Shown: one piece after another, positions 54,510 to 64,000 of the stretch
Position numbering within the stretch: the first letter of the stretch is position 1
Layout of the letters: each line of letters starts with the position of its first letter
Origin: Zea mays
Taxonomy: Eukaryota > Streptophyta > Magnoliopsida > Poales > Poaceae
DNA: 64,000 bases
Direction of reading: 5' to 3'
Assembly (NCBI RefSeq): GCF_902167145.1
Contig: NC_050100.1
Location: 194,425,439-194,489,438 of the forward strand
Program-made: the position numbers and the translations under genes
The notes under the pieces: generated by a model
The model's database searches: none
What the model was told of the DNA's origin: nothing
Seen by the model: the letters and a program-made list of their open reading frames with translations, nothing else

Positions 54510-55631
54510 ATGTCTTCTTCCTCCCTTATGCGTCGTGTCTTTCCGTCTTCCAAGCCCCCGGATGGGGGGTATCCGCCGTCTTTCCGCCTCCTCGCTGGGG
54601 GAACGCAACTCCGTGGGAGTTGGTACCTTTCAGCCATCGTTCGGCTTCAAGGATTTTCATCATGCAGCCCGGTCGCACCCCTTCACCGGCGGTCACCCAG
54701 GATGGTGACCTCCGGCTTGATGGTGGGGGGAAGCGAGCCGGGCTGCGATCTTGGTCCCACCCTCAGCTTCAAGGATGTTCATCATCCTCGCTGGGGTGGG
54801 GACCGGGCTGAGCCGACGCTCTGCCTCCCGCGTGGGTCTGCGAGTCGCCCTCTCCTGCGGCGTTCGAGGGAGGAGGCGCCCACTGGCCCTGCCGGCGGCG
54901 CGGACTTGGACAGCGTGGGGCTGATCGACGGCGGGCGTCGTCACCTCCAGCGTGTCGGAGTCGTCGGCTTGGGTCCCGGCGGCCTCTCCCGTCAGGGGGG
55001 GGGGGGTGGCTGCCGCGCCGTGAGCACGGGAGGACCACCCACGATGTCGCGCGCTGCTAGGGCGGCGTTCGTGTTCTGGGGTGGCCCTGCTTTTGCACCG
55101 GGGTGGTGCCCTCACGCGGAGGTCGGTGCCCCACTCGCCCAGGAGGATTTGAGTGGGGATCTGCCGGGGGGCTGGCGGCCCCTGCCATCAGCGCCGAGGC
55201 GGAGGCGACTCGAGAAATCCCCGTCGCCGACGGGATCACTGCCACCATCTGCGCCCCGGGCCTCCGGCTCTTCGCGCTTGTCCCCGCCCCTCGAGCGTCG
55301 GCGTGGGCGAGGGCAAGCTTGCAGCAGCGCCCACCCTGAGGCTTGCACTGCTGCGGCTCGGCCATCCGGAGCGGGAGTCGTCGTCGTCGTAGTCAGAGCG
55401 GGCGGCGGCGAGCCGCTCGTCGGTCTTCTGTTGCTCCGCAGGCTTTCCCCCTCGGAGTGGGGTTGTTCGTACCTGCGGAGGGGGAACCGGAGTTCCGTTT
55501 GTAATGGCATTTCGAATGCCAGAGTGTTTGTTCATTGCGGCTGTCGAGGCCTGAACATGTATGTAATTTCGGCACGGAGCCGTGTTTTCTCCTCATTTTC
55601 GAGCGCTAAGCCTCACCTGTTGATTATCTGA
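54510..55631 (+). CDS. antisense ORF of Tat gypsy (373 codons), function unknown
   Basis: ATG 54510 in good context (A at -3). Begins MSSSSLMRRVFPSSKPPDGG, is Pro/Gly/Arg/Ser-rich, and ends LLII then stop. It lies opposite to gag-pol between integrase and the 3' LTR, where Tat elements such as Grande are known to carry an antisense gene. No catalytic domain recognised. A G12 run (54995-55006) lies inside it and is prone to length change. GC-rich sequence can keep frames open by chance, so coding status rests on position, context and the remnant of a comparable frame at 36365-37284. Confidence 0.45.
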   Translation: MSSSSLMRRVFPSSKPPDGGYPPSFRLLAGGTQLRGSWYLSAIVRLQGFSSCSPVAPLHRRSPRMVTSGLMVGGSEPGCDLGPTLSFKDVHHPRWGGDRAEPTLCLPRGSASRPLLRRSREEAPTGPAGGADLDSVGLIDGGRRHLQRVGVVGLGPGGLSRQGGGGGCRAVSTGGPPTMSRAARAAFVFWGGPAFAPGWCPHAEVGAPLAQEDLSGDLPGGWRPLPSAPRRRRLEKSPSPTGSLPPSAPRASGSSRLSPPLERRRGRGQACSSAHPEACTAAARPSGAGVVVVVVRAGGGEPLVGLLLLRRLSPSEWGCSYLRRGNRSSVCNGISNARVFVHCGCRGLNMYVISARSRVFSSFSSAKPHLLII

Positions 55632-55663
55632 ACCGCTTCACCAAGCATGAGTCGCCCTGGGTC

Positions 55664-56550
55664 AAGGTGACGAGTGAGGTATCCGTATCCCGGAGGCATA
55701 GGAATCCCTCGGCTCGATCGGCCTTGCTGTCCGAGGCTCCTCTAGTTTAGTTAAAGTGACCCCTCGGCCGCTCTTCGATGAGCCGAGGCCGGGGGTAGCG
55801 ATATCAGCACGAGCGGAGGCGGAGTAGGCTCGAAAAGGGGAACCTGGTTGGCCGGAGCCTAGCCGGGTTGTCCGTCAGCGGGGCCGATGCCGGAGTCGAT
55901 CAACCGAGGCCTCGGGTCGGGCCGGCGCCCTTGGAAGATGCTTGGCCGAGGCCCCAGGGGTAACCGGCCGAGCCGCCTGCTCGGGCCGGACTCCGGGAGA
56001 AGTCCCCGGACCGCATCGCCGTCCGAGGCTGGGTCGGACCTCGCCGAAGGTGCCGTCGATGCCGAGGGTGCTAGAGCCCCCCTCCAGCGTGAAGGCCCGA
56101 TCCTGCAGGATCAGATTGTCTTGTAGCGTGTGCCTTCTGCGGCCGTTGAGGCCAGAAAACACACCCTCGCTCCGTTGTAAAGCTGCGTCTTCTTTCCTCT
56201 TATTTCGAGCATCTGGACTTTCCGTCGGTAACAGGGATGTTTGTGTGGGCGAGAGTTGCTTCTCGCGGAAGGTGATGAGTGAGGTATCCGTATCCCAGAG
56301 GCGTAGGAATCCCTCGGCTCGGTCGGCCTTGCCGCTTACGCGTACTTTCACCCGCCCATGAGGCCCTGTCCCCGACTTGGTCGAGAAGGCTTGAAGGACC
56401 ACTTCGGCAGAAGAGCTTCCGAACGTAGAGACTTGTTCGGTCCACGGGATCACTTTATCCGAACGCGAGTTACTTATCGCAGAGGGTGATGAGTGAGGTA
56501 TCCGTATCCCGGAGGCGTAGGAGTCCCTCGGCTCGGTCAGCCTTGGCTGC
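55664..56550 (-). repeat. three dispersed copies of a ~60-bp motif
   Basis: GAGTGAGGTATCCGTATCCC followed by a conserved GGCGTAGGAATCCCTCGGCT-type stretch starts near 55672, 56277 and 56491. Lies in the region after pol and shows no coding potential. Confidence 0.8.
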
Positions 56551-56767
56551 TTACGTGTACTCCGTCGTTTTCAGGGTCCGTTTTTCGAAGCAGTCAAAAA
56601 GCACGAAAGATATTCTGCTAAAAGAGATCCGAGAGAATTTCGACGCAGAGGGGGTGCCCCCCTTTTAGCCCCCGAGGGAGGGTCGGGCTTTGCCGAGGCG
56701 AGGCCGACCCTTCCTTGATGACTAAACTTTGCGTGGGTGCGAGGTGTATGAATAACTTGAAAACATC

Positions 56768-59186
56768 TTAAGGGTAGAAGCGACGTAACTGTTTGATGTT
56801 CCAAGCGTTGCCGTAGATGTCGCCTTGATTGTTGGCCAGCTTGTATGTTCCGGGCTTCAGAACTTTGGCGATGACGAATGGCCCCTCCCAGGGGGGCGTG
56901 AGTTTGTGCCTTCCCCGGGCGTCTTTCCGCAGCCGAAGCACCAGATCACCCACCTGGAGGTCTCGGGACCCGACCCCTCGGGCGTGGTAGCGTCGCAGGG
57001 ACTGCTGGTACCGCGCCGAGTGTAGTAAGGCCTTGTCCCGAGCCTCCTCCAGCTGGTCCAGCGATTCTTCTCGGCTAGCTTGGTTGCTTTGATCGTTGTA
57101 GGCCCTCGTCCTCGGGGAGCCGTGCTCCAGGTCAGTGGGCAAGATGGCCTCGGCCCCGTAGACCAGGAAGAACGGTGTGAAACCCGTGGCACGACTCGGC
57201 GTCGTCCTTAGGCTCCAGACCACCGAGGGGAGTTCCTTCATCCATCGCTTGCCAAACTTGTTGAGGCCGTTGTAGATCCGAGGCTTGAGCCCTTGTAGGA
57301 TCATGCCGTTGGCACGCTCTACTTGCCCATTCGACATGGGATGAGCCACGGCGGCCCAGTCCACCCGGATGTGGTGATCCTCGCAAAAATCCAAGAATTT
57401 TTTGCCGGTGAACTGGGTACCGTTGTCGGTGATGATGGAGTTTGGGACCCCAAAGCGATGGACGATGTTGGTGAAGAACGCCACCGCCTGCTCGGACCTG
57501 ATGCTGTTCAGGGGTCGGACCTCGATCCACTTGGAGAATTTGTCGATGGCGACCAGCAGGTGCGTGTAGCCCCCGGGCGCCTTCTGCAAGGGACCTACGA
57601 GGTCCAGACCCCATACAGCAAAGGGCCAGGTGATGGGTATCGTCTGCAGAGCCTGAGCGGGCAGGTGAGTCTGCTTCGCATAGAATTGGCACCCTTCGCA
57701 GGTGCGGACAATTCTAGTGGTGTCAGCCACCGCTGTTGGCCAGTAGAAGCCTTGCCGAAAAGCATTCCCGACAAGGGCCCGGGGTGCTGCGTGGTGGCCG
57801 CAAGCCCCCGAGTGTATTTCCTGCAGGAGTTCCTGACCTTCGGCGATGGAGATGCATCGGTGGAGGACGCCCGAGGGGCTCCGGTGGTAGAGCTCCTCCT
57901 CATCGCCTAGCAAGACGAATGACTTGGCGCGTCGCGCTACCCGTCGAGCCTCGGCTTGGTCGAGGGGTAGTTCTCCTTGGCGAAGATATCGCAGGTACGG
58001 GGCCTGCCAATTTCGATCAGGCATGGCCCCGCTCAGCTCCTCCTCGACGTCCAGTGCCTCGGCCTCGGGGGCCGAGGGTACCTCGGGCTGGGCCGAGGGT
58101 GCCTCGGGCTGAGCCGAGGGCACCTCGGGCCGATCCGAGGGCGCCTCGGGCTCGGGTGCGTCGTTGATCCTGACGGAGGGGTGATGCAGATCCCGGGAGA
58201 AGACGTCCGGTGGGACCGTCGTTCGCCCCGAGGCTATTTTAGCCAGCTCGTCTGCAGTCTCGTTGTAGCGCCGAGCGATGTGGTTGAGCTCGAGCCCGAA
58301 GAACTTGTCTTCTAGGCGCCGAACCTCGTCGCAGTAGGCCTCCATCTTCCGGTCGCGGCAGTGGGAGTTCTTCATGACTTGGTCGATAACGAGCTGCGAA
58401 TCACCGCGGGCGTCGAGGCGTCTGACCCCTAGCTCGATGGCGATTCGCAATCCGTTGACCAAAGCTTCGTACTCGGCCACATTGTTGGACGCCGGGAAAT
58501 GGAGGCGCAGCACGTAGCGCAGGTGCTTTCCGAGAGGTGAGATGAAGAGCAGGCCCGCGCCGGCCCCTATCTTCATCAGCGACCCGTCGAAAAACATGGT
58601 CCAGAGCTCCGGTTGGATCGGAGCCGTCGGCAGCTGGGTGTCGACCCATTCGGCCACGAAGTCCGCCAACACCTGGGAATTGATGGCCTTCCGAGGGGCG
58701 AACGAGATTGTTTCGCCCATGATTTCCACCGCCCACTTTGCGATCCTGCCCGAGGCCTCTCGGCACTGGATGATCTCCCCGAGGGGGAATGATGACACCA
58801 CAGTTACCGGATGAGACTCGAAGTAGTGTCGTAACTTCCGCCTCGTCAGGATCACAGCATATAGCAGCTTCTGAACTTGTGGGTAGCGGATCTTGGTCTC
58901 GGACAGTACTTCGCTGACGAAGTAGACTGGCCTCTGAACGGGAAGTGCATGCCCTTCCTCTTGCCTCTCGACCACAATCGCGGCGCTAACCACCTGAGTG
59001 GTGGCGGCGACGTAGACCAAAAGGGCTTCTCCATCAGCTGGGGGCACCAAGACAGGCGCCTTTGTAAGGAGCGCCTTCAGGTTCTCGAGGGCTTCCTCGG
59101 CCTCAGGGGTCCAAGCGAAACACTCGGTCTTTCTTAAGAGGCGGTACAGAGGCAGACCTCTTTCGCCGAGGCGTGAGATGAAGCGG
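56768..59186 (-). CDS. pol: gypsy pol, C-terminal part (RNH-aRNH-INT), 5'-truncated
   Basis: Open from the break at 59186 (RFISRLGERGLPLYRLL, the end of RT/connection) to TAA 56768-56770. The first RNase H has LLVYVAATTQVVSAAIV (about 59030). A second RNase H begins LWTMFFDGSLMKIGAGAGL (about 58605) and ends NETADELAKIASG, the added domain of Tat elements. A linker of repeated PEVPSAQPEAPSA units follows (about 58050-58150). Integrase has an HHCC zinc finger (HSGACGHH...CEGCQ), D (GLDLVGP), D (ITDNGTQF) and E (GQVERANGMI), then a GPF-type module (WEGPFVIAKVLKPGTY). Residues read upstream of 59186 in the same frame come from the inserted LTR and are not part of this protein. Confidence 0.92.
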
Positions 59187-59662
59187 TGTTGGGGCGAAGG
59201 CAAAGACGCCACCCTTCGCTCGAGGCCTTCGCTGCAGCCGCTGATCCGACAGAGACAAAGCGGGCAGGGACACCCTTCGCAGGACTCGGCACCTTTACGA
59301 AGGCCTGCGGCGACGTCCTCCCACGGCGCGTCCTCGTTCAGCCCCAAGGCCCACGTGTGATCAGGCCCATTGTAACGGGCCCCGCGTGGCCGCCTCTGCA
59401 TTACGGGCCTAACTTGTAAAGGAGTACTTGTAATTACAGCTTGTAACCCTGCTTTATGGGAATATTCTGGGGATAAACTAGGTGTCTGAGGGCACATGCG
59501 TCCTTAACACAAGACGTTGGGCACTCAGATACCTATAAATACCCCCGCACAGTGCCCGTGAAAGGCTAGATTAACAGAGCTATTGCCCCCGTGCACGTAA
59601 CCCTGTTTATCACCACTGTTCACCCTTGTTGGCCTCCTTGCTGTTGAGAGCAAGTTCCAACA
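59187..59662 (+). repeat. 5' LTR of plus-strand gypsy, 476 bp
   Basis: TGTTGGGGCGAAGGC...GAGCAAGTTCCAACA. Rich in CTTCG/CGAAG motifs in its first 130 bp. TATAAAT at 59534-59540. Confidence 0.88.
59534..59540 (+). promoter_or_regulatory. LTR TATA box, plus-strand gypsy
   Basis: ACCTATAAATACCCCC, about 130 bp before the LTR end. Confidence 0.8.
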
Positions 59663-59676
59663 TTTGGCGCCCACCG
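59663..59676 (+). other. primer-binding site, plus-strand gypsy
   Basis: TTTGGCGCCCACCG directly after the LTR, a usual gypsy tRNA-primer site. Confidence 0.8.
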
Positions 59677-59702
59677 TTCGTGCTACGAAAAAACCACCCG
59701 CG

Positions 59703-62700
59703 ATGGCACCCAAGAGAGCTAACCCGAAGGCTGACGAAGCTGCGAAGGCAGCACTCCTCGCCGCAAGGAAGGGCAAGTCCCTCGTCCTCACTCAATCCAC
59801 CCACCAAGAGCCCACTGAAGACAATGTTCCCCGCACCCGCGAAGACGACACCCTCCGCACCCGCGGGCCCGAAGAACTATCGCAGCCGCCCCCAGGCTTC
59901 GCCCAATTGGAGGGCGTGGACCTCACCGCGGACGGCGAGGTCCTTGGCGTCTCAGCGGAAGAACAGCTACAGCTGCGCGCCCTCCGCCTCAGGAACCGCA
60001 ATCTCCAGAGGCAAAAGGAGATACTGGAGGCCAAGCGCCAGCGCGTGTCCGCACTAGCCAAAGTACGACAAATGATACGCGACGAGGAGCAGAAGGCCCA
60101 AGATCTCGAGCGCGAGATCGCGTCGATCCAGAGCGAAGGCCACCTTGGCCTACAACAAGAACCACCCCTCCAGCAGCGCGCACAACCAGAAGATACGCGC
60201 GAAGGCCACTTCGGCCCACAGCACGTGTCACCCTCGCAACAAAGAGCACAGCCGGAGCACCTGCGCTTCCCCCAGCGCGGCACACCATTCCAAGGGGTCA
60301 ACTACCTCGACGAGCGAAGCCCCCTGGCGCCACACCTGCAAGTGACGCCTTGGCCAGCCAATTTCCGTGTAGGGACCTATCCCAAATACAACGGCAACAC
60401 CGACCTGGCGCAGTACATAATGAGCTATCAGGTCGCCGTTGCATCAGCCGGAGGGGACGACGCCACGATGGCGAAGTCTCTCATCATCGCCCTGGAAGGC
60501 CCAGCACTCACCTGGTTCACCAGACTGCCTCCGCTGTCCATCGATTCATGGAGAAGTCTCAGGGACAAGTTCCTGCTCAACTTCCAAGGGTACCGCCCAG
60601 ACACTGACGCCTTGGCCGAGCTCTCGCTTTGTAGGCAGCTGGAAAAGGAAACTCTGCGGGAATATTACCGCAAATTCTTAACACTCAAATCACAGCTGCC
60701 CTCCGTCGATGATCAGATCGCCATCCACTACGCCATCAGTGGCCTTCGTGCCGGCGTCCTCTACAGCCACTGTATCAGAGATCCGCCCAAGAACCTCCAG
60801 GAGCTGTATCAGCTCTTTGAAAAATATGCCAAATCCGAAGAGCTCCACCAGCGCAAGGTTGAGTCGCAGCGGAAACCCAAAGATGCTCCGCAGTCCAGCC
60901 GCACGTGGACAAGGACTCCGCAGCCAGACTCCAGCCGAGACGGCCGCAGTCAGCAGCAGGTGCACAACATCGCCAGCCAGCAGTCCGCCGCTGACCACCC
61001 TCGTCGCCACGAATATCCCCCCCAGGGCCGCGGAAATGGAACTCGCGGCAGGGGCCGAGGGCGTGCGCAGCCACCCCCTCCACCGCGCCGATTCTACTGC
61101 CTTTTCCATGGCGAAGACTGCGCCCACCAAACCAGAGACTGCCCCGAAGTCAAGGCCACCAGAGACAGAATGGCGAGGGCGCAGCCAGCCGACAACCCCA
61201 GAATTGTCGCGCATAATTACCAGCAAAACCCCCCACCATATATACATGCTCCCGCCCCGCATCCACCGCACCACGCTTACCAACACCATCAGGAAGTACA
61301 AATCGTACATCCTCCGCCTCAACCACCACACCAGCAACAACAAAACATCCCCCAGGCCCCAAAGCAGGAAGACTTCGCTGATCAACCTTATCGCGGAGTC
61401 ATTCACATGATAACCGGGGGGTCCAGCACTGACTTCGACACCAAGCGGCAGAAGCGGGACCACTACCGCATCATCAACCATCTCGCCGTCACTGGCCCGG
61501 TCGTGCAGACGAAGTGGTCCCACATACCGCTAACCTTCGACGCACGAGACGTCGACCTGCGCAGCGCACCTCACATCGACGCTATGGTCATCAACTGCAG
61601 CGTGGCAGGATGGGACTTACACAAAGTCCTAGTTGACAACGGCAGCCAGGCGGACATCATCTTCCTCCACGCCTTCGACCGCATGGGCATAAGCCACAGC
61701 CTGCTGAAGCCTTCGGACAACCCGCTGTATGGTTTCGGCGGCAAGGGCACTTTCCCCGTTGGCAAAATAGAGTTGCCCCTCTCCTTCGGTGTAGCACCCA
61801 ATGCCCGAAGCGAGCAAGTGACTTTTGACATTGTGGATATGGTATATCCATACAACGCCATCATGGGTCGGGGCTCCATCAATAAGTTTGAAGCTGCCAT
61901 CCACGGACTGTATTTGTGCATGAAGATACCAGGCCCGCTAGGCGTAATCACAGTCTACGGCAACCAGCAGACATCGCGCAACATAGAGAGGGACTTCGTG
62001 CCCGGTCAGAGGAACGTGCACTGTCTCACGACACAGGGCGAGGACCCTGCGCCCGCCAGCCCAACTGACAAGAAGCACGACAAGGCACAGCTGCAGAGCC
62101 AAGACGGGACCAAGACTGTCCCCCTCGATCAGGCCACGCCCAAGCAGACAGTCACTATCAGCGAAGACCTTACTTCGCATGAGGAAGAGAAACTCCTCTG
62201 CTGCCTGGCCAAGAATAAAGATGTCTTCGCCTGGTCCGCCCTCGACCTGGTCGGAGTCAGCCGATCCATTATCGAGCACAGCCTGGGAATTGACCCCTCG
62301 GTGCGACCGAGAAAGCAGAGGCTTCGCAAGATGTCAGACGAAAAGACAGAGGCCGCCAAGGCGGAGGTGCACCGCCTCCTGGAGGCTAAATTCATCGAGC
62401 CAGTGGCTTACCCCACGTGGCTCTCCAACGTTGTGATGGTGCAGAAAAAAAGCGGGAAATGGCGAATGTGCATAGACTTCACCAGTCTCAACAAGGCCTG
62501 CCCAAAGGACAATTTCCCGTTGCCGCGGATCGACAAAATAGTCGATAGCGCGGCCGGATGCGAGGTCATGTCCCTCCTCGACTGCTTCTCCGGCTATCAC
62601 CAGATATACATGAAGGAGGAAGACAAGGCTAGCACCAGCTTTATAACACCCTTCGGCACTTATTGCTTTGTCAGAATGTCGGAGGGTCTCAAGAATGCCG

Positions 62701-64000
62701 GGTCCACCTTCTCCAGACTCACCAAAACAGTGCTCGAGGGGCAGGTCGGTAGAAACATATTCACATATGTGGACGACATCGTCGTCGCCAGCAAGAATAA
62801 GGAAGACCATCTCGCCGACCTGGCAGAGACATTCGCAAACATGCGAGATGCACGACTCCGCCTAAACCCGGAAAAGTGCGTTTTCGGTGTTCGCCAGGGC
62901 AAGATATTGGGCTACCTGGTGTCCCGCCGCGGCATCGAGGCCAACCCAACCAAGATCCAGGCCATCGTCGATATGTCGCCTCCGCAGTCCGCCAGGGACG
63001 TCCAGCGCCTGACAGGCAGGATGGCCGCTCTCAACAGATTTATCTCCAGGTCCGCCGAGCGGAGTCTCCCCTTCCTCAAAACACTCCGCGGCGCGAAGGA
63101 CTTCGCTTGGGGACCGGAGCAAGCAGCGGCCTTCGCCTCACTAAAACAGTACCTGTCGGAGCTGGCCATCCTCACAAGCCCCGACTCCTCGCTCCCCTTA
63201 TTGCTCTATGTCGCGGCTTCGCCGCACGCGGTCAGTGCGGCACTGGTACAGGAGCAGGCAGTCGAGGGCACAGTCAGACAGTGCCCTGTCTATTATGTCT
63301 CCGAAGTCCTGACACCGTCCAAATGCAACATGACAGAGCTGGAGAAGATTGCCTACGCAGTTGTTATGTCTTCGCGCAAGCTGCGCCATTATTTTGAAGC
63401 ATTCAAGGTCCGAGTCACCTCAGACAGGGGGCTCGGCGAACTATTCAGGAACCCGGAGGCATCAGTGAGGATTGCCAAGTGGGCAGCCGAACTCTCCGGC
63501 TACCACATCAGCTTCGAGCCCAGGACAGCTATCAAATCGCAAGTCCTGGCAGACTTCGTCGTCGACTGGACTGGGCCATTAGTACAGCCGGACCCACCCA
63601 CTGAAAAGGTCTGGACTATCCATTGCGACGGTGCATGGTGTCATGCGGGGGCAGGCGTCGCCGCAGTCGACACCTCACCAGCCGGAATCAAACACAGATA
63701 TGCAGCACGCCTCAGCTTCGCTCTGGAATCCGACAAATGTACAAATAACATAGCAGAATATGAAGCAGTTATCCTCGGCCTCCGCAAGTTAAGGGCCCTC
63801 GGAGTCACCACATGTATCATCAAAACAGACTCCAAGATAGTTGCCGGTCAGGTCGAGAAAGACTATGCAGCAAAAGACCCCGCGCTCATGCAATACCTCG
63901 CGGCTATCCGAAGTCTCGAGAGACAGTTCAAGGGATTCACCCTACAGCATGTGGACAGGGCTAAGAACGAGGAGGCCGATGCATTAGCCAAGGCCGCCGC
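59703..64000 (+). CDS. gag-pol: gag-pol polyprotein of Tat gypsy, open, 3'-partial (1432 codons)
   Basis: ATG 59703 (MAPKRANPKADEAAK), 40 bp after the PBS. I read the frame codon by codon to base 64000 and found no stop. Residues about 95-140: charged coiled coil (EILEAKRQRV, RDEEQKAQDLEREI). About 221-386: retrotransposon gag domain (FRVGTYPKYNGNTDL, LEGPALTWF, FQGYRP). About 463-481: Cys/His cluster CLFHGEDCAHQTRDC. About 641-650: protease VLVDNGSQADI, with DNG as usual in Tat. About 910-1100: RT (MCIDFTSLNKACPKD, LLDCFSGYHQ, YVDD at 62766-62777). About 1165 on: first RNase H. From about 1304: second RNase H (WTIHCDGAW, NIAEYEAV, TDSKIV, EADALAKA). Integrase should follow outside. Gag and pol share one frame, so the PR cuts a single polyprotein. 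Confidence 0.95.
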   Translation, partial: MAPKRANPKADEAAKAALLAARKGKSLVLTQSTHQEPTEDNVPRTREDDTLRTRGPEELSQPPPGFAQLEGVDLTADGEVLGVSAEEQLQLRALRLRNRNLQRQKEILEAKRQRVSALAKVRQMIRDEEQKAQDLEREIASIQSEGHLGLQQEPPLQQRAQPEDTREGHFGPQHVSPSQQRAQPEHLRFPQRGTPFQGVNYLDERSPLAPHLQVTPWPANFRVGTYPKYNGNTDLAQYIMSYQVAVASAGGDDATMAKSLIIALEGPALTWFTRLPPLSIDSWRSLRDKFLLNFQGYRPDTDALAELSLCRQLEKETLREYYRKFLTLKSQLPSVDDQIAIHYAISGLRAGVLYSHCIRDPPKNLQELYQLFEKYAKSEELHQRKVESQRKPKDAPQSSRTWTRTPQPDSSRDGRSQQQVHNIASQQSAADHPRRHEYPPQGRGNGTRGRGRGRAQPPPPPRRFYCLFHGEDCAHQTRDCPEVKATRDRMARAQPADNPRIVAHNYQQNPPPYIHAPAPHPPHHAYQHHQEVQIVHPPPQPPHQQQQNIPQAPKQEDFADQPYRGVIHMITGGSSTDFDTKRQKRDHYRIINHLAVTGPVVQTKWSHIPLTFDARDVDLRSAPHIDAMVINCSVAGWDLHKVLVDNGSQADIIFLHAFDRMGISHSLLKPSDNPLYGFGGKGTFPVGKIELPLSFGVAPNARSEQVTFDIVDMVYPYNAIMGRGSINKFEAAIHGLYLCMKIPGPLGVITVYGNQQTSRNIERDFVPGQRNVHCLTTQGEDPAPASPTDKKHDKAQLQSQDGTKTVPLDQATPKQTVTISEDLTSHEEEKLLCCLAKNKDVFAWSALDLVGVSRSIIEHSLGIDPSVRPRKQRLRKMSDEKTEAAKAEVHRLLEAKFIEPVAYPTWLSNVVMVQKKSGKWRMCIDFTSLNKACPKDNFPLPRIDKIVDSAAGCEVMSLLDCFSGYHQIYMKEEDKASTSFITPFGTYCFVRMSEGLKNAGSTFSRLTKTVLEGQVGRNIFTYVDDIVVASKNKEDHLADLAETFANMRDARLRLNPEKCVFGVRQGKILGYLVSRRGIEANPTKIQAIVDMSPPQSARDVQRLTGRMAALNRFISRSAERSLPFLKTLRGAKDFAWGPEQAAAFASLKQYLSELAILTSPDSSLPLLLYVAASPHAVSAALVQEQAVEGTVRQCPVYYVSEVLTPSKCNMTELEKIAYAVVMSSRKLRHYFEAFKVRVTSDRGLGELFRNPEASVRIAKWAAELSGYHISFEPRTAIKSQVLADFVVDWTGPLVQPDPPTEKVWTIHCDGAWCHAGAGVAAVDTSPAGIKHRYAARLSFALESDKCTNNIAEYEAVILGLRKLRALGVTTCIIKTDSKIVAGQVEKDYAAKDPALMQYLAAIRSLERQFKGFTLQHVDRAKNEEADALAKAA

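Larger units (their letters stand above)
50998..59186 (-). mobile_element. Tat-lineage Ty3/Gypsy element, minus strand (5' part outside)
   Basis: Minus-strand order: [outside: 5' LTR, gag, PR, RT], RNase H, second RNase H, integrase, a 4.1-kb region with an antisense frame, PPT, 3' LTR. RT before integrase fits Ty3/Gypsy. Two successive RNase H domains and an antisense frame after pol fit the Tat lineage. It is interrupted at 59186/59187 by another gypsy, so the missing half should follow that element's 3' LTR. The visible pol has no stop. Confidence 0.9.
59187..64000 (+). mobile_element. Tat-lineage Ty3/Gypsy element, plus strand (3' part outside)
   Basis: Inserted in the pol of the minus-strand gypsy: host coding sequence is intact up to 59186 (last five bases AGCGG, the expected target duplication). 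5' LTR, PBS and an open gag-pol follow; integrase and the 3' LTR lie beyond the window. Being nested makes it younger than its host. Confidence 0.92.

Noticed and set aside
53776..54608. Long minus and plus frames in the gypsy 3' region
   Set aside because: They overlap one another on both strands in very GC-rich DNA, with no domain and no start context better than chance.
59187..59498. N-terminal residues of the minus pol frame upstream of 59186
   Set aside because: They are read through the inserted gypsy LTR; the host protein is interrupted at 59186.

Overview
The window is repetitive grass intergenic DNA, almost certainly maize or a close Zea relative. The main reason is three Opie/Ji-type Sirevirus (Ty1/Copia) elements whose LTRs carry arrays of the CACCGGAC...GTCCGGTG palindrome. 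Tat-lineage Ty3/Gypsy elements, Tourist and hAT elements, Helitron ends with captured gene pieces and a nuclear copy of plastid trnD agree with this. I see no intact host gene; every long reading frame belongs to a mobile element.

Layout. 1-7483 is Sirevirus 1 (gag, pol, 3' LTR; its 5' end lies outside). 7484-13696 is old intergenic DNA with a CACTA end, an Ac-like hAT element (10151-11143, perfect 8-bp target duplication) and a Tourist MITE (11634-11794, TTA duplication). 13697-21588 is Sirevirus 2, with mismatched LTRs, no target duplication and an internal deletion that removes the RT core. 21589-23640 holds CACTA-like DNA and the plastid trnD copy. A copia leader begins near 23645 and resumes at 33662. 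Between the halves, in a (TA)n tract, sits a 9.8-kb block whose two edges are outward-facing Helitron 3' ends. The block contains a PP2C gene fragment, tRNA-like segments and a 7.1-kb DNA element with a FAR1 DNA-binding domain and a 13-exon Ulp1-type (C48) protease gene.

34608-39174 is decayed gypsy sequence carrying a Sirevirus solo LTR (37285-38515) and a small hAT element (ends at 38607 and 48707). Sirevirus 3 (39175-48590, perfect ATCTA target duplication) lies inside that hAT. After more old gypsy DNA and a second copy of the copia leader (50053-50997, with its own MITE), a minus-strand Tat gypsy runs from its 3' LTR (50998-52680) to an intact RNase H/integrase frame. That frame is cut at 59187 by a plus-strand Tat gypsy, whose gag-pol frame is open from 59703 to the window end without a stop.

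Most notable observation. In all three Sireviruses, gag and pol are in different frames, and the protease aspartate lies upstream of the first pol ATG. In the two copies where it can be judged there is no overlapping open frame. Each copy has a 136-nt GT...AG interval at the same place. It begins and ends in phase 0, contains the gag stop codon inside a CTAA branch-point-like motif, and its removal would put gag and pol in one frame. This suggests a splicing switch between Gag and Gag-Pol. The second most notable item is the FAR1/Ulp1 element.
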